Assembly: GCA_947589305.1 (NCBI GenBank)
Contig: CANQAP010000005.1
Span: forward strand, 33,009-97,008
DNA length: 64,000 bases
Direction: 5' to 3'
DNA from: an uncultured Lachnospiraceae bacterium
Lineage (GTDB): Bacteria > Bacillota > Clostridia > Lachnospirales > Lachnospiraceae
Below are positions 20,818 through 32,897 of the stretch, one piece after another; the first letter of the stretch is position 1; every line of letters begins with the position of its first letter. The notes beneath the pieces are model-generated. The model was not told the origin of the DNA and searched no databases. It saw only the letters and a program-made list of their open reading frames with translations. The translations under genes were made by a program, and so were the position numbers.

Positions 20818-21774
20818 TTACTCTTCCCCATTACGAAGCTCTAAGCCTAATTCTTTTAATTTACCTAATACTTCTTCTAATGACTTACGACCAAGATTCC
20901 GTACTTTCATCATATCTTCCGACGTCTTGTTGGTCAGTTCTTCTACCGTATTGATTCCTGCACGCTTTAAGCAATTATATGAACGTACGGATAATTCCAA
21001 TTCATCAATGCTCATTTCCAGCACTTTACCCTTTTCATCATCTTTCGTTTCAATCATCACTTCTGTGGATTTTGCGTTCTCGGAAAGATCGATAAATAAG
21101 TTCAGGTGTTCGCTTAAGACCTTTGCAGCCAAGCTGACAGCTTCGTCCGGAGCCAACGTGCCGTTCGTAAAGACATCTAACGTCAGCTTATCATAATCTG
21201 TCACCTGACCGACACGCGTATTTTCTACGGTCATATTCACCCGCTCGACAGGCGTATAGATCGAATCTACCGCGATCACGTCAATGGAAGCGTCTTCTCG
21301 CTTGTTTTTATCGGCGCTGACATATCCTCTGCCTTTTGAAATGGTCAATTCCATATCTAACCGACAGTCTGTACCACCGTTTAAAGTTGCAATCACCAAA
21401 TCCTTATTTAAGATTTCAATGTTACTATCCACATGAATATCTGCAGCGGTCACAACGCCTTCTCCCTCATACTCAATGTATGCGGTTGAAATATCAGAAG
21501 TAGAATTATTTTTGATCGCCAATTCTTTAATATTCATGATGATCTCAGTTACATCCTCTTTAATGCCCGGAATGGAACTGAACTCATGCAATACACCCTT
21601 AATCTTTACAGCCGTAACTGCGGAACCCGGTAAGGAAGAAAGCATAATTCTTCTCAAAGAGTTACCAAGAGTTGTACCGTAACCTCTTTCTAAAGGTTCA
21701 ACTACAAAGCGTCCATACATATTGTCTTCGGAAATCTCTGCAATTTCAATTCTAGGTTTTTCAAATTCAAACAC
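20818..21774 (-). CDS. rpoA: RNA polymerase alpha subunit
   Basis: [14 protein letters not shown]...[21 protein letters not shown]...[17 protein letters not shown]. Confidence 0.98.
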   Translation of the reverse strand: MFEFEKPRIEIAEISEDNMYGRFVVEPLERGYGTTLGNSLRRIMLSSLPGSAVTAVKIKGVLHEFSSIPGIKEDVTEIIMNIKELAIKNNSTSDISTAYIEYEGEGVVTAADIHVDSNIEILNKDLVIATLNGGTDCRLDMELTISKGRGYVSADKNKREDASIDVIAVDSIYTPVERVNMTVENTRVGQVTDYDKLTLDVFTNGTLAPDEAVSLAAKVLSEHLNLFIDLSENAKSTEVMIETKDDEKGKVLEMSIDELELSVRSYNCLKRAGINTVEELTNKTSEDMMKVRNLGRKSLEEVLGKLKELGLELRNGEE

Positions 21775-21830
21775 GATTGGGACCCTCCTTTTGGGTTAAT
21801 AAGTTGAGGTCTTTCCTAAATGCTTACGGA

Positions 21831-22424
21831 TTATTTAGAATACAACTCAACGATAAGAGTTTCGTTAACAGGTACATCGATCTGCTCTCTTACAGGCAAT
21901 TCCACAACCGTACCGGAAAGGTTCTCTTGATCTGCCTCTAACCAAGCCGGAACTAATCTTCCACCTGTTACTTCCAAAATGTCCTTGTATCTCTGAGAAG
22001 ACTTATTCTTCTCTTTAATCTCAATCTTATCGCCTGCTTTTACTCTGTAAGATGGTATATTTACACACTTACCGTTTACCAATACATGCTTATGATCAAC
22101 GATCTGTCTGGCTTCTTTACGTGTTCTGGCGAATCCTAACCGGAAAATCACATTATCCAACCTTGTTTCCAATAAAATCATCAGGTTCGGACCGGTCAAG
22201 CCCTTCATGCGCTCTGCCCGTGCATATAAATTACGGAATGGCTTTTCCAATACACCGTAAATAAATTTTGCCTTCTGTTTCTCACGAAGCTGAAGACCAT
22301 ATTCACTCATTTTCTTATTTGCTCTATTTAATGTTCTGTTTGACTTTTTGTCAATTCCGAGATACATCGGTTCCATGCCTAAAGATCTGCATCTCTTAAG
22401 AACGGGAGTTCTATCTACTGCCAT
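21831..22424 (-). CDS. rpsD: 30S ribosomal protein S4
   Basis: [36 protein letters not shown]...[34 protein letters not shown]. Confidence 0.98.
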   Translation of the reverse strand: MAVDRTPVLKRCRSLGMEPMYLGIDKKSNRTLNRANKKMSEYGLQLREKQKAKFIYGVLEKPFRNLYARAERMKGLTGPNLMILLETRLDNVIFRLGFARTRKEARQIVDHKHVLVNGKCVNIPSYRVKAGDKIEIKEKNKSSQRYKDILEVTGGRLVPAWLEADQENLSGTVVELPVREQIDVPVNETLIVELYSK

Positions 22425-22443
22425 CTATTCGTACCTCCTACTA

Positions 22444-22845
22444 TTAAACTCTACGACGCTTTGGTTGGCGGCATCCATTGTGCGGAATCGGTGTTACGTC
22501 TGTGATGCTCAAGACATCCAAACCACATGCCTGAAGCGCACGGATCGCTGCTTCCCGTCCGGAACCCGGACCTTTTACCATAACGTCAACTGACTTTAAA
22601 CCATGCACTAACGCTGCTTTTGTTGCTGCTTCCGCTGCCATCTGTGCTGCGTAAGGTGTTGATTTTCTTGATCCTCTAAAGCCCAGTCCACCTGCACTTG
22701 CCCAAGACAACGCATTTCCTTCCGCATCGGTTAAGGTAACAATTGTATTATTAAAAGATGACTGAATATGTGCCTGTCCGCGTTCTACATTCTTTCTTAC
22801 ACGCTTTTTTGTTACTTTTTTCGTAACTTTTTTTGCAACTGCCAT
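22444..22845 (-). CDS. rpsK: 30S ribosomal protein S11
   Basis: [43 protein letters not shown]...[15 protein letters not shown]. Confidence 0.98.
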   Translation of the reverse strand: MAVAKKVTKKVTKKRVRKNVERGQAHIQSSFNNTIVTLTDAEGNALSWASAGGLGFRGSRKSTPYAAQMAAEAATKAALVHGLKSVDVMVKGPGSGREAAIRALQACGLDVLSITDVTPIPHNGCRQPKRRRV

Positions 22846-22895
22846 TATGAAACCTCCTAGGTATTAAACGCCTCAGCGTTCTGTCATTTCAACGA

Positions 22896-23264
22896 TTACT
22901 TTTTCTTATTTGCAACGGTTCTCTTCGGACCTTTCCGTGTTCTTGCATTTGTCTTCGTCTTCTGACCACGAACCGGAAGCCCTTTTCTATGACGAATACC
23001 ACGATAACATCCGATTTCCTGAAGACGCTTAATATTCATCGCAACATCACGACGCAAGTCACCTTCCACTACCTGTGTGTTATTAATGACTTCGCTCAGT
23101 CTGCGAACTTCGTCATCCGTCAAATCACGGACACGGGTATCCGGATTTACATTCGCTTCTTTTAAGATACGCGTAGCGCTGGTTCTACCGATACCATAAA
23201 TATAGGTAAGACCGATTTCGATACGCTTTTCTCTTGGTAAATCAACTCCTGAAATACGAGCCAT
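22896..23264 (-). CDS. rpsM: 30S ribosomal protein S13
   Basis: [27 protein letters not shown]...[26 protein letters not shown]. Confidence 0.98.
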   Translation of the reverse strand: MARISGVDLPREKRIEIGLTYIYGIGRTSATRILKEANVNPDTRVRDLTDDEVRRLSEVINNTQVVEGDLRRDVAMNIKRLQEIGCYRGIRHRKGLPVRGQKTKTNARTRKGPKRTVANKKK

Positions 23265-23514
23265 GTATTTCTACCTCCATAAAATAGTATTCTCTTGCTA
23301 CATAATATAAAAACATCCGTATCCGCATACAGTCGTATGGGGTGAAATGTATACGTCGCTTTCATATTATAATGTTTATTTGTAATTAGCATAATCGCTT
23401 ATGCTACAGCCGCTTCAAATTTTTTGACCAAGCGTTTTGGTCTGTTACAGATTCGGACTGATTATTAACAGATTGTGCGGGAATAACACGAACCATTAAT
23501 AACCTGTCAAATTC

Positions 23515-23628
23515 CTAGCCCTGTCTCTGCTTGTGCTTCGGATTTTCACAGATTACTCTGATGCTTCCTTTTCTTTTAATGACTTTGCATTTGTCGCAAA
23601 TTGGCTTTACAGATGCTCTAACCTTCAT
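23515..23628 (-). CDS. rpmJ: 50S ribosomal protein L36 (37 aa, missing from the ORF track)
   Basis: Manual minus-strand translation: [37 protein letters not shown], ending at TAG. Confidence 0.97.
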   Translation of the reverse strand: MKVRASVKPICDKCKVIKRKGSIRVICENPKHKQRQG

Positions 23629-23739
23629 TAAAATCTCTCCTTTCAAAAAAGTCCGCTACAATCTAATACTTTACCATGATTTGCTTTTCTTTGCAATAGC
23701 TCTTTTCCAATTTTTGCAATTTTTTTCTGATCGTATTTA

Positions 23740-23958
23740 CTATTTATTTCTCCAAACGATTCTTCCTTTTGTCAGATCATATGGCGATAATTCGATTTTA
23801 ACCGTATCCCCCGGCAGGATTTTAATGTATCCCATCCGGATTTTACCGCTGATATGCCCTAACACCACATGACCGTTTTCTAACTGTACCCGAAACATTG
23901 CGTTCGGTAATTTCTCCAATACTACGCCTTCTACCTCAATCGCATCTACTTTTGACAT
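23740..23958 (-). CDS. infA: Translation initiation factor IF-1
   Basis: [70 protein letters not shown]. Confidence 0.97.
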   Translation of the reverse strand: MSKVDAIEVEGVVLEKLPNAMFRVQLENGHVVLGHISGKIRMGYIKILPGDTVKIELSPYDLTKGRIVWRNK

Positions 23959-23995
23959 ATTTAAAACCTCCTACTCCTTGCTCATAAACCTTATG

Positions 23996-24763
23996 CTACA
24001 GTTCTATGCCTTCCGCTTTGGAAAGGATTACCGGCTCTCCCTCGGTAATTAGTATTGTGTTTTCATAATGCGCCGACAATGAACCGTCACACGTCACCAC
24101 TGTCCAGTCATCATCCATCCATTCGACATCATACGCTCCGGCATTCACCATCGGTTCCACTGCTAACGTCATGCCCGCTTTTAAGCGCGGTCCTTTTTTT
24201 CCGTTCACAAAATTCGGAACATTCGGTTTCTCATGAAGTTTTTTACCGATTCCATGACCTACCAGATCCCGCACCACGGAAAACCCGTTTGTCTCTACAT
24301 AGTCCTGAATCGCTCTTCCGATATCCGACAAATGATATCCTGCCTTGGCATATTTCAGTCCTTCAAAAAAGCTTTGTCTCGTTACCTGTACCAGTTTTTC
24401 AGCTTCTTTCGAGACTTCTCCGATCATCAGGGTTCTGGCTGCATCCGAATGATATCCTTTATAAATCACACCGGCATCCAAGCTGACAATATCTCCATCC
24501 TGTATGATCCGCTTATCATTCGGAATTCCATGTACGACTTCATCATTGACGGATACACAGATTGATGCAGGATATCCGCAATAGTTCAAAAATGACGGAA
24601 CACATCCATGATCCCTTATGATCGTTTCTCCCAAACGATCCACATCTTTGGTCGTCATACCTGCCTTCACTTCTTTTGATAACTCATGATGTGTGATCGC
24701 AAGAATACGCCCCGCTTCCCGCATAAGCTCTATCTCACCTTGAGATTTTCTGGTGATTGGCAT
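23996..24763 (-). CDS. map: Methionine aminopeptidase, type I
   Basis: MPITRKSQGEIELMREAGRI...GHGIGKKLHEKPNVPNF; start at ATG 24763 with AGGTGA upstream. Confidence 0.96.
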   Translation of the reverse strand: MPITRKSQGEIELMREAGRILAITHHELSKEVKAGMTTKDVDRLGETIIRDHGCVPSFLNYCGYPASICVSVNDEVVHGIPNDKRIIQDGDIVSLDAGVIYKGYHSDAARTLMIGEVSKEAEKLVQVTRQSFFEGLKYAKAGYHLSDIGRAIQDYVETNGFSVVRDLVGHGIGKKLHEKPNVPNFVNGKKGPRLKAGMTLAVEPMVNAGAYDVEWMDDDWTVVTCDGSLSAHYENTILITEGEPVILSKAEGIEL

Positions 24764-24764
24764 C

Positions 24765-25409
24765 TTATTCACCTAAAATCTTACAGATTGCCGCAAAGAC
24801 ATCTTTCATGTCAACCGTACCGTCTACCTGCTGTAAAATGCCCTTCTTGTTATAATATTCAATCAACGGCTGCGTTTGATCATGATATACACTCAAACGA
24901 TTCTGCACCGTCTCCGGCTTATCATCATCACGTAGGATCAGTTCTCCGCCACATACATCACAGATATTCTCCACCTTTGTCGGGTTATATACGATATGAT
25001 AGGTCGCGCCACAGCTTACGCAAGCACGTCTTCCGGACATTCTGCGTACGATATTTTCATCCGGAACTTCTACGTTAATGGCATAATCTACAGATTCGCC
25101 AATAGCCTGTAATGCCCGGTCCAGAGCTTCCGCCTGCGGAATCGTTCTCGGAAAACCGTCCAAAATATAACCGTTCTGACAATCCGCTTCTCGAAACCGG
25201 TCGATCACTAAATCTACGACTAAATCATCCGGTACTAACAATCCCTGATCCATATATGTCTTTGCTTTCGCGCCTAACTCCGTCCCGTTTTTAATATTGG
25301 CACGCAAAATATCTCCCGTAGATACATGCGGAATGCCATAACGTTCAGCGATCATTTTTGCCTGCGTTCCTTTTCCTGCCCCCGGTGCTCCTAACATAAT
25401 TATTTTCAT
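24765..25409 (-). CDS. adk: Adenylate kinase
   Basis: [30 protein letters not shown]...[13 protein letters not shown]; CxxC zinc LID. Confidence 0.98.
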   Translation of the reverse strand: MKIIMLGAPGAGKGTQAKMIAERYGIPHVSTGDILRANIKNGTELGAKAKTYMDQGLLVPDDLVVDLVIDRFREADCQNGYILDGFPRTIPQAEALDRALQAIGESVDYAINVEVPDENIVRRMSGRRACVSCGATYHIVYNPTKVENICDVCGGELILRDDDKPETVQNRLSVYHDQTQPLIEYYNKKGILQQVDGTVDMKDVFAAICKILGE

Positions 25410-25483
25410 GTGCGTTTCCTCCTAATCCTTCCTTTAATTCTACTCAAATACGACTCCCGTAAGATCGATTGCTTTACATATAC

Positions 25484-25514
25484 CAATAAGCTGTAGAGAA
25501 TCTACAGCTTATTG
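25484..25514. other. Perfect 14-bp inverted repeat between secY and adk
   Basis: CAATAAGCTGTAGA-GAA-TCTACAGCTTATTG; no T-tract follows on the transcribed (minus) strand. Confidence 0.85.
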
Positions 25515-25524
25515 AATAGATATC

Positions 25525-26856
25525 CTATTTTAAAAATCCTTCATAATTACGATCCAGCATCTTAGAATCCAACTGATTGATCGTCTCAAGGATAACACCT
25601 ACGATAATGATCAGAGACGTTCCTCCAAAGGATACATTTGCCCCGAATACACCACTAAAGAAGATTGGTATCAAAGCAATGATAACAAGTCCTACTGCAC
25701 CAATAAAAATGATATATTTTAATACTTTTTCCAAGTATTCCTGCGTCGGTTTTCCCGGTCGGATACCCGGAATGGACGCTCCGCCTTTTTTCAGATTATT
25801 TGCCACTTCCATCGGATTAAAGGTGATCGAAGTATAAAAATATGCAAATATCAGCACCAACGCAATATAGATTGCCAATCCGACATATCCCCAAGGATGT
25901 CCTTTCGAAAACCAGTAGTTTTGCGATAAACTGGTGATGATCTCCTGTACGATCTGATTACTGATCTCTATATTAAACAGGCTGATGATCATAGACGGCA
26001 TCGATAACAGGGAAGATGCAAAAATAATTGGAATAACGCCTGCCGTATTCACTTTTAACGGCATTTCCGTTGCACGTCCGCCGACTAACTTCCGTCCGCT
26101 CATCTTTTGCGAATACTGAACCGGAATGTTCCGCTTTGCATCCTGCAACAAGATAACCAGTACTGTTGTCAGGATCACAACTGCGATAATGACAAGAATG
26201 GCACCGATTCCCTTTACATACTCTGCGTCCGTAAACTGCTTTTGGACAAACATCGTATAAAGATTTGTGAAATCATTCGGCATTCTGGATACAATATTGA
26301 TCAACAAAATGATGGAAATACCATTCCCGATCCCTTTTTCTGTAATCCGTTCGCCCAGCCACATAACCAAGGTACTGCCGGCTGTCAAAGTGATGATCAT
26401 GGTAATGACGGTCAACGCATTTGCGCCTGTACCCAGCGCATTCATCCGCAAGAGACTGATCGAAAGCCCTGCTGCTTCAATGATACCGAGCAATACCGTC
26501 ACATACCGGGTAATTGCCGTCATCTTCTTTCTTCCGTCTTCACCGTCACGCTGCATCTCTTCCAACGCCGGAATCGCGATCGTCAGTAATTGTATAATGA
26601 TCGAAGATGTGATATAAGGGGTTACGTTCAGGGCAAACACAGACATCTGTTCCAAAGAACCGCCGGAAAACATGCCCAGCAACGCATTCGCATCCGTTCC
26701 CAGAATACTGTCCAATTTTGCCTGCACCGTTGCAACATCCACACCCGGAATCGTGATCGTACAACCGATTCTGAAAATCAGTAATATCCACAATGTATAG
26801 AAAATACGATTTCGTATATCCTTTACCTTCAAAGCATTTATCAATGTTTTGAACAT
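25525..26856 (-). CDS. secY: Preprotein translocase subunit SecY
   Basis: 443 aa; MFKTLINALKVKDIRNRIFYTLWILLIFRIG...GIGNGISIIL...GIRPGKPTQEYLEKVL. Confidence 0.97.
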   Translation of the reverse strand: MFKTLINALKVKDIRNRIFYTLWILLIFRIGCTITIPGVDVATVQAKLDSILGTDANALLGMFSGGSLEQMSVFALNVTPYITSSIIIQLLTIAIPALEEMQRDGEDGRKKMTAITRYVTVLLGIIEAAGLSISLLRMNALGTGANALTVITMIITLTAGSTLVMWLGERITEKGIGNGISIILLINIVSRMPNDFTNLYTMFVQKQFTDAEYVKGIGAILVIIAVVILTTVLVILLQDAKRNIPVQYSQKMSGRKLVGGRATEMPLKVNTAGVIPIIFASSLLSMPSMIISLFNIEISNQIVQEIITSLSQNYWFSKGHPWGYVGLAIYIALVLIFAYFYTSITFNPMEVANNLKKGGASIPGIRPGKPTQEYLEKVLKYIIFIGAVGLVIIALIPIFFSGVFGANVSFGGTSLIIIVGVILETINQLDSKMLDRNYEGFLK

Positions 26857-26857
26857 A

Positions 26858-27298
26858 TTAGATCACCTCAGCTTTTCCGCCATTTGCCTCAATTTTAGCA
26901 ATGGCACCTGCACTGAACGCATTTGCCTTCACTGTCAGTTTTTTGGTCAGCTCTCCGTTTCCAAGAATCTTCACGCCATCTTTCGGGTTTTTTACAACAC
27001 CCTCTTTTACCAATAAGTCTACAGTCACCTCAGAGCCGTTGTCAAACCGCTCCAAAGCAGATACATTCACACCAATGATTTCCTTTGAATTAATACAGGT
27101 GAATCCTCTCTTTGGTATTCTTCTGTATAATGGCATCTGACCTCCTTCAAAGCCCGGTCTTGGAGCTCCTGAACGAGCCTTCTGTCCCTTATGACCTTTT
27201 CCGGCAGTCTTGCCATTTCCTGAACCATGGCCACGACCTCTTCTGAAGTTATCACTTTGTTTAGAGCCTTCTGCAGGCTTTAAGCTTGATAAATTCAT
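26858..27298 (-). CDS. rplO: 50S ribosomal protein L15
   Basis: [44 protein letters not shown]. Confidence 0.97.
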   Translation of the reverse strand: MNLSSLKPAEGSKQSDNFRRGRGHGSGNGKTAGKGHKGQKARSGAPRPGFEGGQMPLYRRIPKRGFTCINSKEIIGVNVSALERFDNGSEVTVDLLVKEGVVKNPKDGVKILGNGELTKKLTVKANAFSAGAIAKIEANGGKAEVI

Positions 27299-27321
27299 TC
27301 TGTCTGCACCTCCTATCATCC

Positions 27322-27504
27322 TTAAATCTCTTCTACTTTTACTAAATGTTTAACCTGCTGAACCATTCCTAAGGTTGCTGCATTGTTCGGAAGTTCAACG
27401 GATTTATTCAGTTTTTTCAGACCCAGCGCTGCTACGGTCTTTTTATGCTTTGGAATTGCTCCGATCGTTGACTTCACTAATGTTACTCTTAATTTATCTG
27501 CCAT
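27322..27504 (-). CDS. rpmD: 50S ribosomal protein L30
   Basis: [41 protein letters not shown]. Confidence 0.95.
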   Translation of the reverse strand: MADKLRVTLVKSTIGAIPKHKKTVAALGLKKLNKSVELPNNAATLGMVQQVKHLVKVEEI

Positions 27505-27518
27505 TTCCAATAACCTCC

Positions 27519-28028
27519 TTAGCCCATGATTTCTGCCACAGACTTACCGCGCAGTCTAGCCACTTCCTCCGGAGTCTTAATCTTTGAAAGACCTTCAAGA
27601 GTAGCCAGCACCACATTCTGCTTATTATTGGAGCCTAAAGATTTTGTACGGATATTCTTGTAGCCTGCAAGCTCCAAAACGTTACGAGCCGGACCTCCGG
27701 CAATAATACCGGTACCTTTCGGTGACGTCTTTAACAAAACGGATGCACTACCGAATTTACCTGTCCAGTCATGAGGAATACTGCCGTCCTCGTTGATCGC
27801 AACGGTAATCAGTTTTTTCATTGCATCTTCTTTTCCTTTCCGAATCGCTTCCGGAATTTCAGCAGCCTTACCTAATCCGGCACCAACGTGTCCGTTTCTG
27901 TCGCCGACCACAACAAGCGCCGCAAATCTCATATTACGTCCACCTTTTACAACTTTGGTGACACGCTTGATTGATACTATTTTTTCTTCTAATTCCAACT
28001 GACTAGCATCAATGATTGTATGCTTCAT
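27519..28028 (-). CDS. rpsE: 30S ribosomal protein S5
   Basis: [49 protein letters not shown]. Confidence 0.98.
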   Translation of the reverse strand: MKHTIIDASQLELEEKIVSIKRVTKVVKGGRNMRFAALVVVGDRNGHVGAGLGKAAEIPEAIRKGKEDAMKKLITVAINEDGSIPHDWTGKFGSASVLLKTSPKGTGIIAGGPARNVLELAGYKNIRTKSLGSNNKQNVVLATLEGLSKIKTPEEVARLRGKSVAEIMG

Positions 28029-28046
28029 ATTGTGTATTCCTCCTTA

Positions 28047-28415
28047 TTAGAATTCGAGACCAGCTTCACGGGCTGCATCTGCTAATGCTTTTACTTTACC
28101 TTTATATATATAGCCGCCTCTATCGAATACGACAGTCTTAATACCCTTTGTCAATGCTTTTTCAGCAATCACTTTGCCAACACAAGCTGCCGCCGCAACA
28201 TCATTGGTATGATCGACAGCATCTTTTACCGCTTTCTCCAGCGTGGATGCGGACACTAAGGTATTTCCAACTGTATCATCAATAATCTGAGCGTACATAT
28301 GATTATTACTTCTGAAAACCGCTAAGCGTGGGCAATCAGCGGTGCCACTGATGCGGTTGCGAAGTCTTGCATGCTTCTTTTCACGAATAACTTTTCTTGA
28401 CGCTTTACTAATCAT
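28047..28415 (-). CDS. rplR: 50S ribosomal protein L18
   Basis: [47 protein letters not shown]. Confidence 0.97.
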   Translation of the reverse strand: MISKASRKVIREKKHARLRNRISGTADCPRLAVFRSNNHMYAQIIDDTVGNTLVSASTLEKAVKDAVDHTNDVAAAACVGKVIAEKALTKGIKTVVFDRGGYIYKGKVKALADAAREAGLEF

Positions 28416-28433
28416 TGCTTTTCACTCCTTTAA

Positions 28434-28973
28434 TTATTTTTTACCAGTCTTACCAACCTTGCGTCGAATCACTTCATCCATATACTTGATACCTTTGCCC
28501 TTGTACGGCTCCGGTGGTCTCTTCGCTCTGATCTCAGCCGCATATTGGCCAACCTTTTCTTTATCGATACCTTTTATGATAATCTTATTTCCGTCTACCG
28601 TAGATTCCAATCCGTCCGGATCCATCATCTCAACCGGATGAGAAAATCCTAATGCCAGAACCAGCTTTTTACCCTGCTTTGATGCTCTGTAACCAACGCC
28701 GTTTACTTCCAGTTCTTTTGCATATCCTTCTGTAACACCGACTACCATGTTATTTAACAATGTTCTTGTTAAACCATGTAACGACTTCATCTTCTTTAAG
28801 TCATTCGGTCTCTCTACGATCAAGTGTCCGTCTTCCTGTTTAATAGTCATTTCTACAGGTAAAACTCTCTCTAAGGTTCCCTTTGGTCCCTTTACTGTCA
28901 CCTTATTATTTTCTGCAATATCAACAGTTACTCCTGCCGGTATCGCGATAGGCATTCTTCCAATTCGTGACAT
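28434..28973 (-). CDS. rplF: 50S ribosomal protein L6
   Basis: [34 protein letters not shown]...[16 protein letters not shown]. Confidence 0.98.
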   Translation of the reverse strand: MSRIGRMPIAIPAGVTVDIAENNKVTVKGPKGTLERVLPVEMTIKQEDGHLIVERPNDLKKMKSLHGLTRTLLNNMVVGVTEGYAKELEVNGVGYRASKQGKKLVLALGFSHPVEMMDPDGLESTVDGNKIIIKGIDKEKVGQYAAEIRAKRPPEPYKGKGIKYMDEVIRRKVGKTGKK

Positions 28974-28997
28974 ATGCCGTTACCTCCTAATTCAATA

Positions 28998-29399
28998 CTA
29001 CCATACATAAGCGAGTACTTCTCCGCCCACGTTCTGTTTTCTGGCTTCCTTATCTGTTAATACACCCTTGTTGGTGGAAATGATTGCAATTCCCAGACCA
29101 CCAAGTACCTTTGGTAAATCTTCTTTGCTTGCATATACCCGAAGACCCGGTTTTGAGATTCTCTTCAACCCCGTAATAATCTTCTCGTTTTTATTTGCAC
29201 CATACTTTAATGTAATATGGATGGTCTTGAAATTTCCGTCATCTACAATATCAAATGCTTTAATATAGCCTTCCTTTAACAGGATCTCTGCAATCGAAAT
29301 CTTCATCTTAGATGCAGGAACATCCACTGTATCATGTTTTGCAGTATTTGCATTACGGATTCTCGTAAGCATATCTGCAATTGGATCGCTCATTGCCAT
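28998..29399 (-). CDS. rpsH: 30S ribosomal protein S8
   Basis: [31 protein letters not shown]...[26 protein letters not shown]. Confidence 0.98.
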   Translation of the reverse strand: MAMSDPIADMLTRIRNANTAKHDTVDVPASKMKISIAEILLKEGYIKAFDIVDDGNFKTIHITLKYGANKNEKIITGLKRISKPGLRVYASKEDLPKVLGGLGIAIISTNKGVLTDKEARKQNVGGEVLAYVW

Positions 29400-29422
29400 A
29401 TTGTTTGCCTCCTTTCCAATAC

Positions 29423-29608
29423 TTACCAGCTTGATTTCTTTACACCGGGAATCTCGCCCTTGTATGCTAATTCACGGAAGCAGATTCTGCAAATTCCGTA
29501 CTTTCTTAAAACCGCATGTGGACGACCACAAATTTTGCAGCGTGTATATTCTCTTGTAGAAAATTTCTGCTTGCGTTGCTGTTTTGCCACCATAGATTTC
29601 TTTGCCAT
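29423..29608 (-). CDS. rpsZ: 30S ribosomal protein S14 type Z (zinc form)
   Basis: 61 aa [61 protein letters not shown]; two CxxC motifs. Confidence 0.96.
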   Translation of the reverse strand: MAKKSMVAKQQRKQKFSTREYTRCKICGRPHAVLRKYGICRICFRELAYKGEIPGVKKSSW

Positions 29609-29624
29609 GGAATCTTCCTCCTTC

Positions 29625-30164
29625 TTATTTGCTAAACGGCATGCCAAATAACGCCAATAATTCTCGAGCTTCCTCGTCGGTTTTAGCGGTCGTAACAAAA
29701 ATGACATCCATACCTCTAACCTTATCTATCTTATCATATTCGATCTCCGGAAAGATTAACTGCTCTTTGATACCCAGTGCATAATTGCCTCTTCCGTCAA
29801 ATGCGTTTGGATTGACACCTCTAAAGTCACGTACACGCGGCAAAGCAAGATTGATCAGACGATCTGCAAAATCATACATTCTTTCGCCTCTTAATGTTAC
29901 CTTGCATCCGATTGCCATACCTTCTCTTAATTTGAAGTTTGCTACTGATTTTTTCGCTCTGGTAACAACCGGCTTCTGACCGGAGATGATCTCCAAATCT
30001 TTTACAGCAGCCTCTAAGATCTTTGCATTGTCCTTCGCTTCACCAACTCCCATGTTGATAACGATTTTTTCCAGTTTCGGCACCTGCATTTTATTCTTAT
30101 ATTCAAATTTCTTCATCAATTCATCAACGATCGTATCGTTGTATTGAGTTTTAAGTCTACTCAC
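29625..30164 (-). CDS. rplE: 50S ribosomal protein L5
   Basis: [19 protein letters not shown]...[40 protein letters not shown]. Confidence 0.98.
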   Translation of the reverse strand: MSRLKTQYNDTIVDELMKKFEYKNKMQVPKLEKIVINMGVGEAKDNAKILEAAVKDLEIISGQKPVVTRAKKSVANFKLREGMAIGCKVTLRGERMYDFADRLINLALPRVRDFRGVNPNAFDGRGNYALGIKEQLIFPEIEYDKIDKVRGMDVIFVTTAKTDEEARELLALFGMPFSK

Positions 30165-30185
30165 TTTGTGCGACCTCCTTTCTCA

Positions 30186-30503
30186 TTAATCAATTACTTC
30201 CAACTTGCCATCTACCTTAGCCACACGAACCTTATCTTTCTTCTCGCCCTGAAAACCAATCCGAACCGGCTTCCCTTTATAAGCATAAGCTACATTCGAG
30301 ATATCGATCGGAGCTTCCTTCTGGATGATTCCGCCCTGCTGGTTCTGCATACTTGGCTTGCTATGCTTGGAAACCATATTGACGCCTTCAACCAAGACCT
30401 TGTGATTCTTGACATCTACAGAAAGCACTTTGCCTTCCTTGCCCTTATCTTTACCGGCGATCACGATCACCGGATCATTCTTCTTAATTTTCATTGTTGC
30501 CAC
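30186..30503 (-). CDS. rplX: 50S ribosomal protein L24
   Basis: (V)[32 protein letters not shown] start at 30503 has GGAGG at usable spacing. Confidence 0.95.
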   Translation of the reverse strand: MATMKIKKNDPVIVIAGKDKGKEGKVLSVDVKNHKVLVEGVNMVSKHSKPSMQNQQGGIIQKEAPIDISNVAYAYKGKPVRIGFQGEKKDKVRVAKVDGKLEVID

Positions 30504-30516
30504 AGTTGACACCTCC

Positions 30517-30885
30517 CTACAGTACTTCTGGTGCTAAAGAGACAATCTTCATAAATTTCTTATCTCTTAACTCTCTAGCGACAGGTCCAAAAATACGAGT
30601 TCCTCTAGGATTTAAGTCATCCCTAATAATTACGGCAGCATTTTCATCGAATTTAATGTAAGAACCATCTTTCCGACGGGCACCTTTGACACTTCGTACT
30701 ACCACTGCCTTTACCACATCACCTTTTTTGACAACGCCGCCCGGTGTTGCATCTTTAACAGAGGCAACAATAATATCACCGATATTGGCATATCTTCTAG
30801 TTGATCCGCCTAATACACGAATGCAAAGTAATTCTTTCGCTCCGGTATTATCAGCGACCTTCAGTCTTGTTTCCTGTTGAACCAT
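30517..30885 (-). CDS. rplN: 50S ribosomal protein L14
   Basis: [44 protein letters not shown]. Confidence 0.98.
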   Translation of the reverse strand: MVQQETRLKVADNTGAKELLCIRVLGGSTRRYANIGDIIVASVKDATPGGVVKKGDVVKAVVVRSVKGARRKDGSYIKFDENAAVIIRDDLNPRGTRIFGPVARELRDKKFMKIVSLAPEVL

Positions 30886-30896
30886 GATTTGCCTCC

Positions 30897-31151
30897 TTAC
30901 TTCGCTTTCTCAATGATTTCAACAAGCCGCCATCTCTTATCTTTCGATAATGGTCTTGTTTCCATCACTCTGACTCTATCACCGATCTTACAATCATTAT
31001 TTTCATCATGTGCCTTCAGCTTATAAGTTCTCTTTACGATTTTCTTATAAAGAGGATGCTTAACATTATCTACGATTGAAACAACAATTGTCTTGTCCAT
31101 CTTATCACTTGTAACAATGCCTACTCGTGTTTTTCTCAGATTTCTTTCCAC
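30897..31151 (-). CDS. rpsQ: 30S ribosomal protein S17
   Basis: [52 protein letters not shown]. Confidence 0.97.
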   Translation of the reverse strand: MERNLRKTRVGIVTSDKMDKTIVVSIVDNVKHPLYKKIVKRTYKLKAHDENNDCKIGDRVRVMETRPLSKDKRWRLVEIIEKAK

Positions 31152-31174
31152 AACAATTTCCTCCTTCCAGATAA

Positions 31175-31387
31175 TTAAGCATTAGCCTTTTCAGTCATGA
31201 TCGACCGAATTCTGGCGATATTCCGACGTACTTCTTTAATACGGCTTGTATTCTCTAACTGATTGGTAGCGTTCTGAAATCTCAAATTAAAGAGTTCTTT
31301 CTTAGCAGCTACTAGCTCAACATTTAATTCATCCACTGATTTTGCTCTTAAATCCTGAATATATTCCTTAGTTTTCACTGCCGGCAC
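31175..31387 (-). CDS. rpmC: 50S ribosomal protein L29
   Basis: [43 protein letters not shown]. Confidence 0.96.
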   Translation of the reverse strand: MPAVKTKEYIQDLRAKSVDELNVELVAAKKELFNLRFQNATNQLENTSRIKEVRRNIARIRSIMTEKANA

Positions 31388-31805
31388 CTCCTTCTAAATC
31401 TTCACGTGATACAATTTTACACTTAACCGGCAATTTGTGCATAGCCAGTCGCAACGCTTCCTTTGCGGTTTCTTCCGATACGCCTGCAATCTCAAACAAC
31501 ACTCTGCCCGGCTTCACAACCGCTACCCAATACTCCAACGAACCTTTACCGGAACCCATACGGGTTTCAGCCGGCTTTGTGGTAACCGGTTTATCCGGAA
31601 AAATCTTGATCCAAACCTTACCGGTACGCTTAATGTAACGTGTCATTGCAATACGGGCTGCCTCAATCTGATTGGATTTGATCCATGCCGGCTCCAGTGC
31701 AATGATACCGTATTCACCGTTTGATATTGTATTACCACGCAACGCCTTACCAGCCATAGAACCTCTGAACTGCTTACGGCGTTTTACTCTTTTAGGCATT
31801 AACAT
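31368..31805 (-). CDS. rplP: 50S ribosomal protein L16
   Basis: [25 protein letters not shown]...[29 protein letters not shown]. Confidence 0.98.
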   Translation of the reverse strand: MLMPKRVKRRKQFRGSMAGKALRGNTISNGEYGIIALEPAWIKSNQIEAARIAMTRYIKRTGKVWIKIFPDKPVTTKPAETRMGSGKGSLEYWVAVVKPGRVLFEIAGVSEETAKEALRLAMHKLPVKCKIVSREDLEGGAGSEN

Positions 31806-32470
31806 TATTTATCGCTCCCTTCCTTTTCTCCTTTTACCGGAAGTACTTCACCATGGTAAATCCATGTCTTGACACCGACTTTACCGTAAGTGGTATCTGC
31901 CTCTGCGAAACCGTAATCGATATCAGCCCGAAGCGTCTGAAGCGGAATGGTTCCCTCGCTGTAGAACTCGGTACGAGCCATATCCGCGCCGCCTAAACGA
32001 CCGGAAACAGAGGTTTTAATTCCTAATGCACCGTTCTTCATCGTTCTGGACATGCAAGACTTCATTGCACGACGGAAAGACACACGGTTTTCCAACTGCT
32101 GTGCAATATTTTCTGCTACTAACTGAGCATCGCTGTCCGGTTTCTTGATCTCTTTGATCTCAATATTCAGCTTCTTTGAAGTCAGTTTCTGAACTTCTGC
32201 TCTTAATTTTTCAATTTCCGCACCGCCTTTACCGATGACAACACCTGCTTTTGCGGTTTGGACGATCACTTTTACTCTATCTGTTGTTCTTTCGATCTCA
32301 ATCTTAGAAACACTTGCATTTGCTAATCGCTTGTTCAGAAATTCACGAATCTTGTGATCTTCCACAAGATTATTTGAAAATTCATCATTCTTTTTGTCAG
32401 CGTACCATCTGGAATCCCAGTCTTTAATGATACCGACTCTTAAACCATGCGGATTCACTTTCTGTCCCAT
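31805..32470 (-). CDS. rpsC: 30S ribosomal protein S3
   Basis: [27 protein letters not shown]...[13 protein letters not shown] (KH motif). Confidence 0.98.
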   Translation of the reverse strand: MGQKVNPHGLRVGIIKDWDSRWYADKKNDEFSNNLVEDHKIREFLNKRLANASVSKIEIERTTDRVKVIVQTAKAGVVIGKGGAEIEKLRAEVQKLTSKKLNIEIKEIKKPDSDAQLVAENIAQQLENRVSFRRAMKSCMSRTMKNGALGIKTSVSGRLGGADMARTEFYSEGTIPLQTLRADIDYGFAEADTTYGKVGVKTWIYHGEVLPVKGEKEGSDK

Positions 32471-32479
32471 AATAACCTC

Positions 32480-32869
32480 CTATTTCTTCTCGTCAAGCAC
32501 AATTGTAATATGGCTGCTTCTCTTTTCGATCCTGTAAGCTCTACCCTGCGCTCTAGGTTGAATTCTCTTCATTGTCGGTCCTTTATTTGCATAACATTCT
32601 GCAATATAAAGATCCTCCATTTTCATTCCGTTATTATTTTCTGCGTTTGCAATTGCAGATTTTAATACTTTTTCTATTACAGTGGAAGCATATCTTGGAC
32701 TGTAAGCCAAAATTGCAAGTGCTGTCTGTACATCCTTGCCTCTGATCGCATCAAGAACGAAACATGCCTTTTGTACAGATACCCGTGCATAGGAAACCTT
32801 AGCTGACGGTCTGGTATCTTTATTTGCATTCCGCTCTCTCTTAATCTGGGATCTATGTCCTTTTGCCAT
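32480..32869 (-). CDS. rplV: 50S ribosomal protein L22
   Basis: AKVSYARVSVQKACFVLDAIRGKDVQTALAILAYSPRYAS...RAQGRAYRIEKRSSHITIVL. Confidence 0.97.
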   Translation of the reverse strand: MAKGHRSQIKRERNANKDTRPSAKVSYARVSVQKACFVLDAIRGKDVQTALAILAYSPRYASTVIEKVLKSAIANAENNNGMKMEDLYIAECYANKGPTMKRIQPRAQGRAYRIEKRSSHITIVLDEKK

Positions 32870-32897
32870 GGATGTTACCTCCTTTCAAACTCTTTTC

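Noticed and set aside
23959-23995. Possible missed KOW-domain gene between infA and map, as seen in some Clostridia
   Set aside because: The gap is only 37 bp, so no gene fits.
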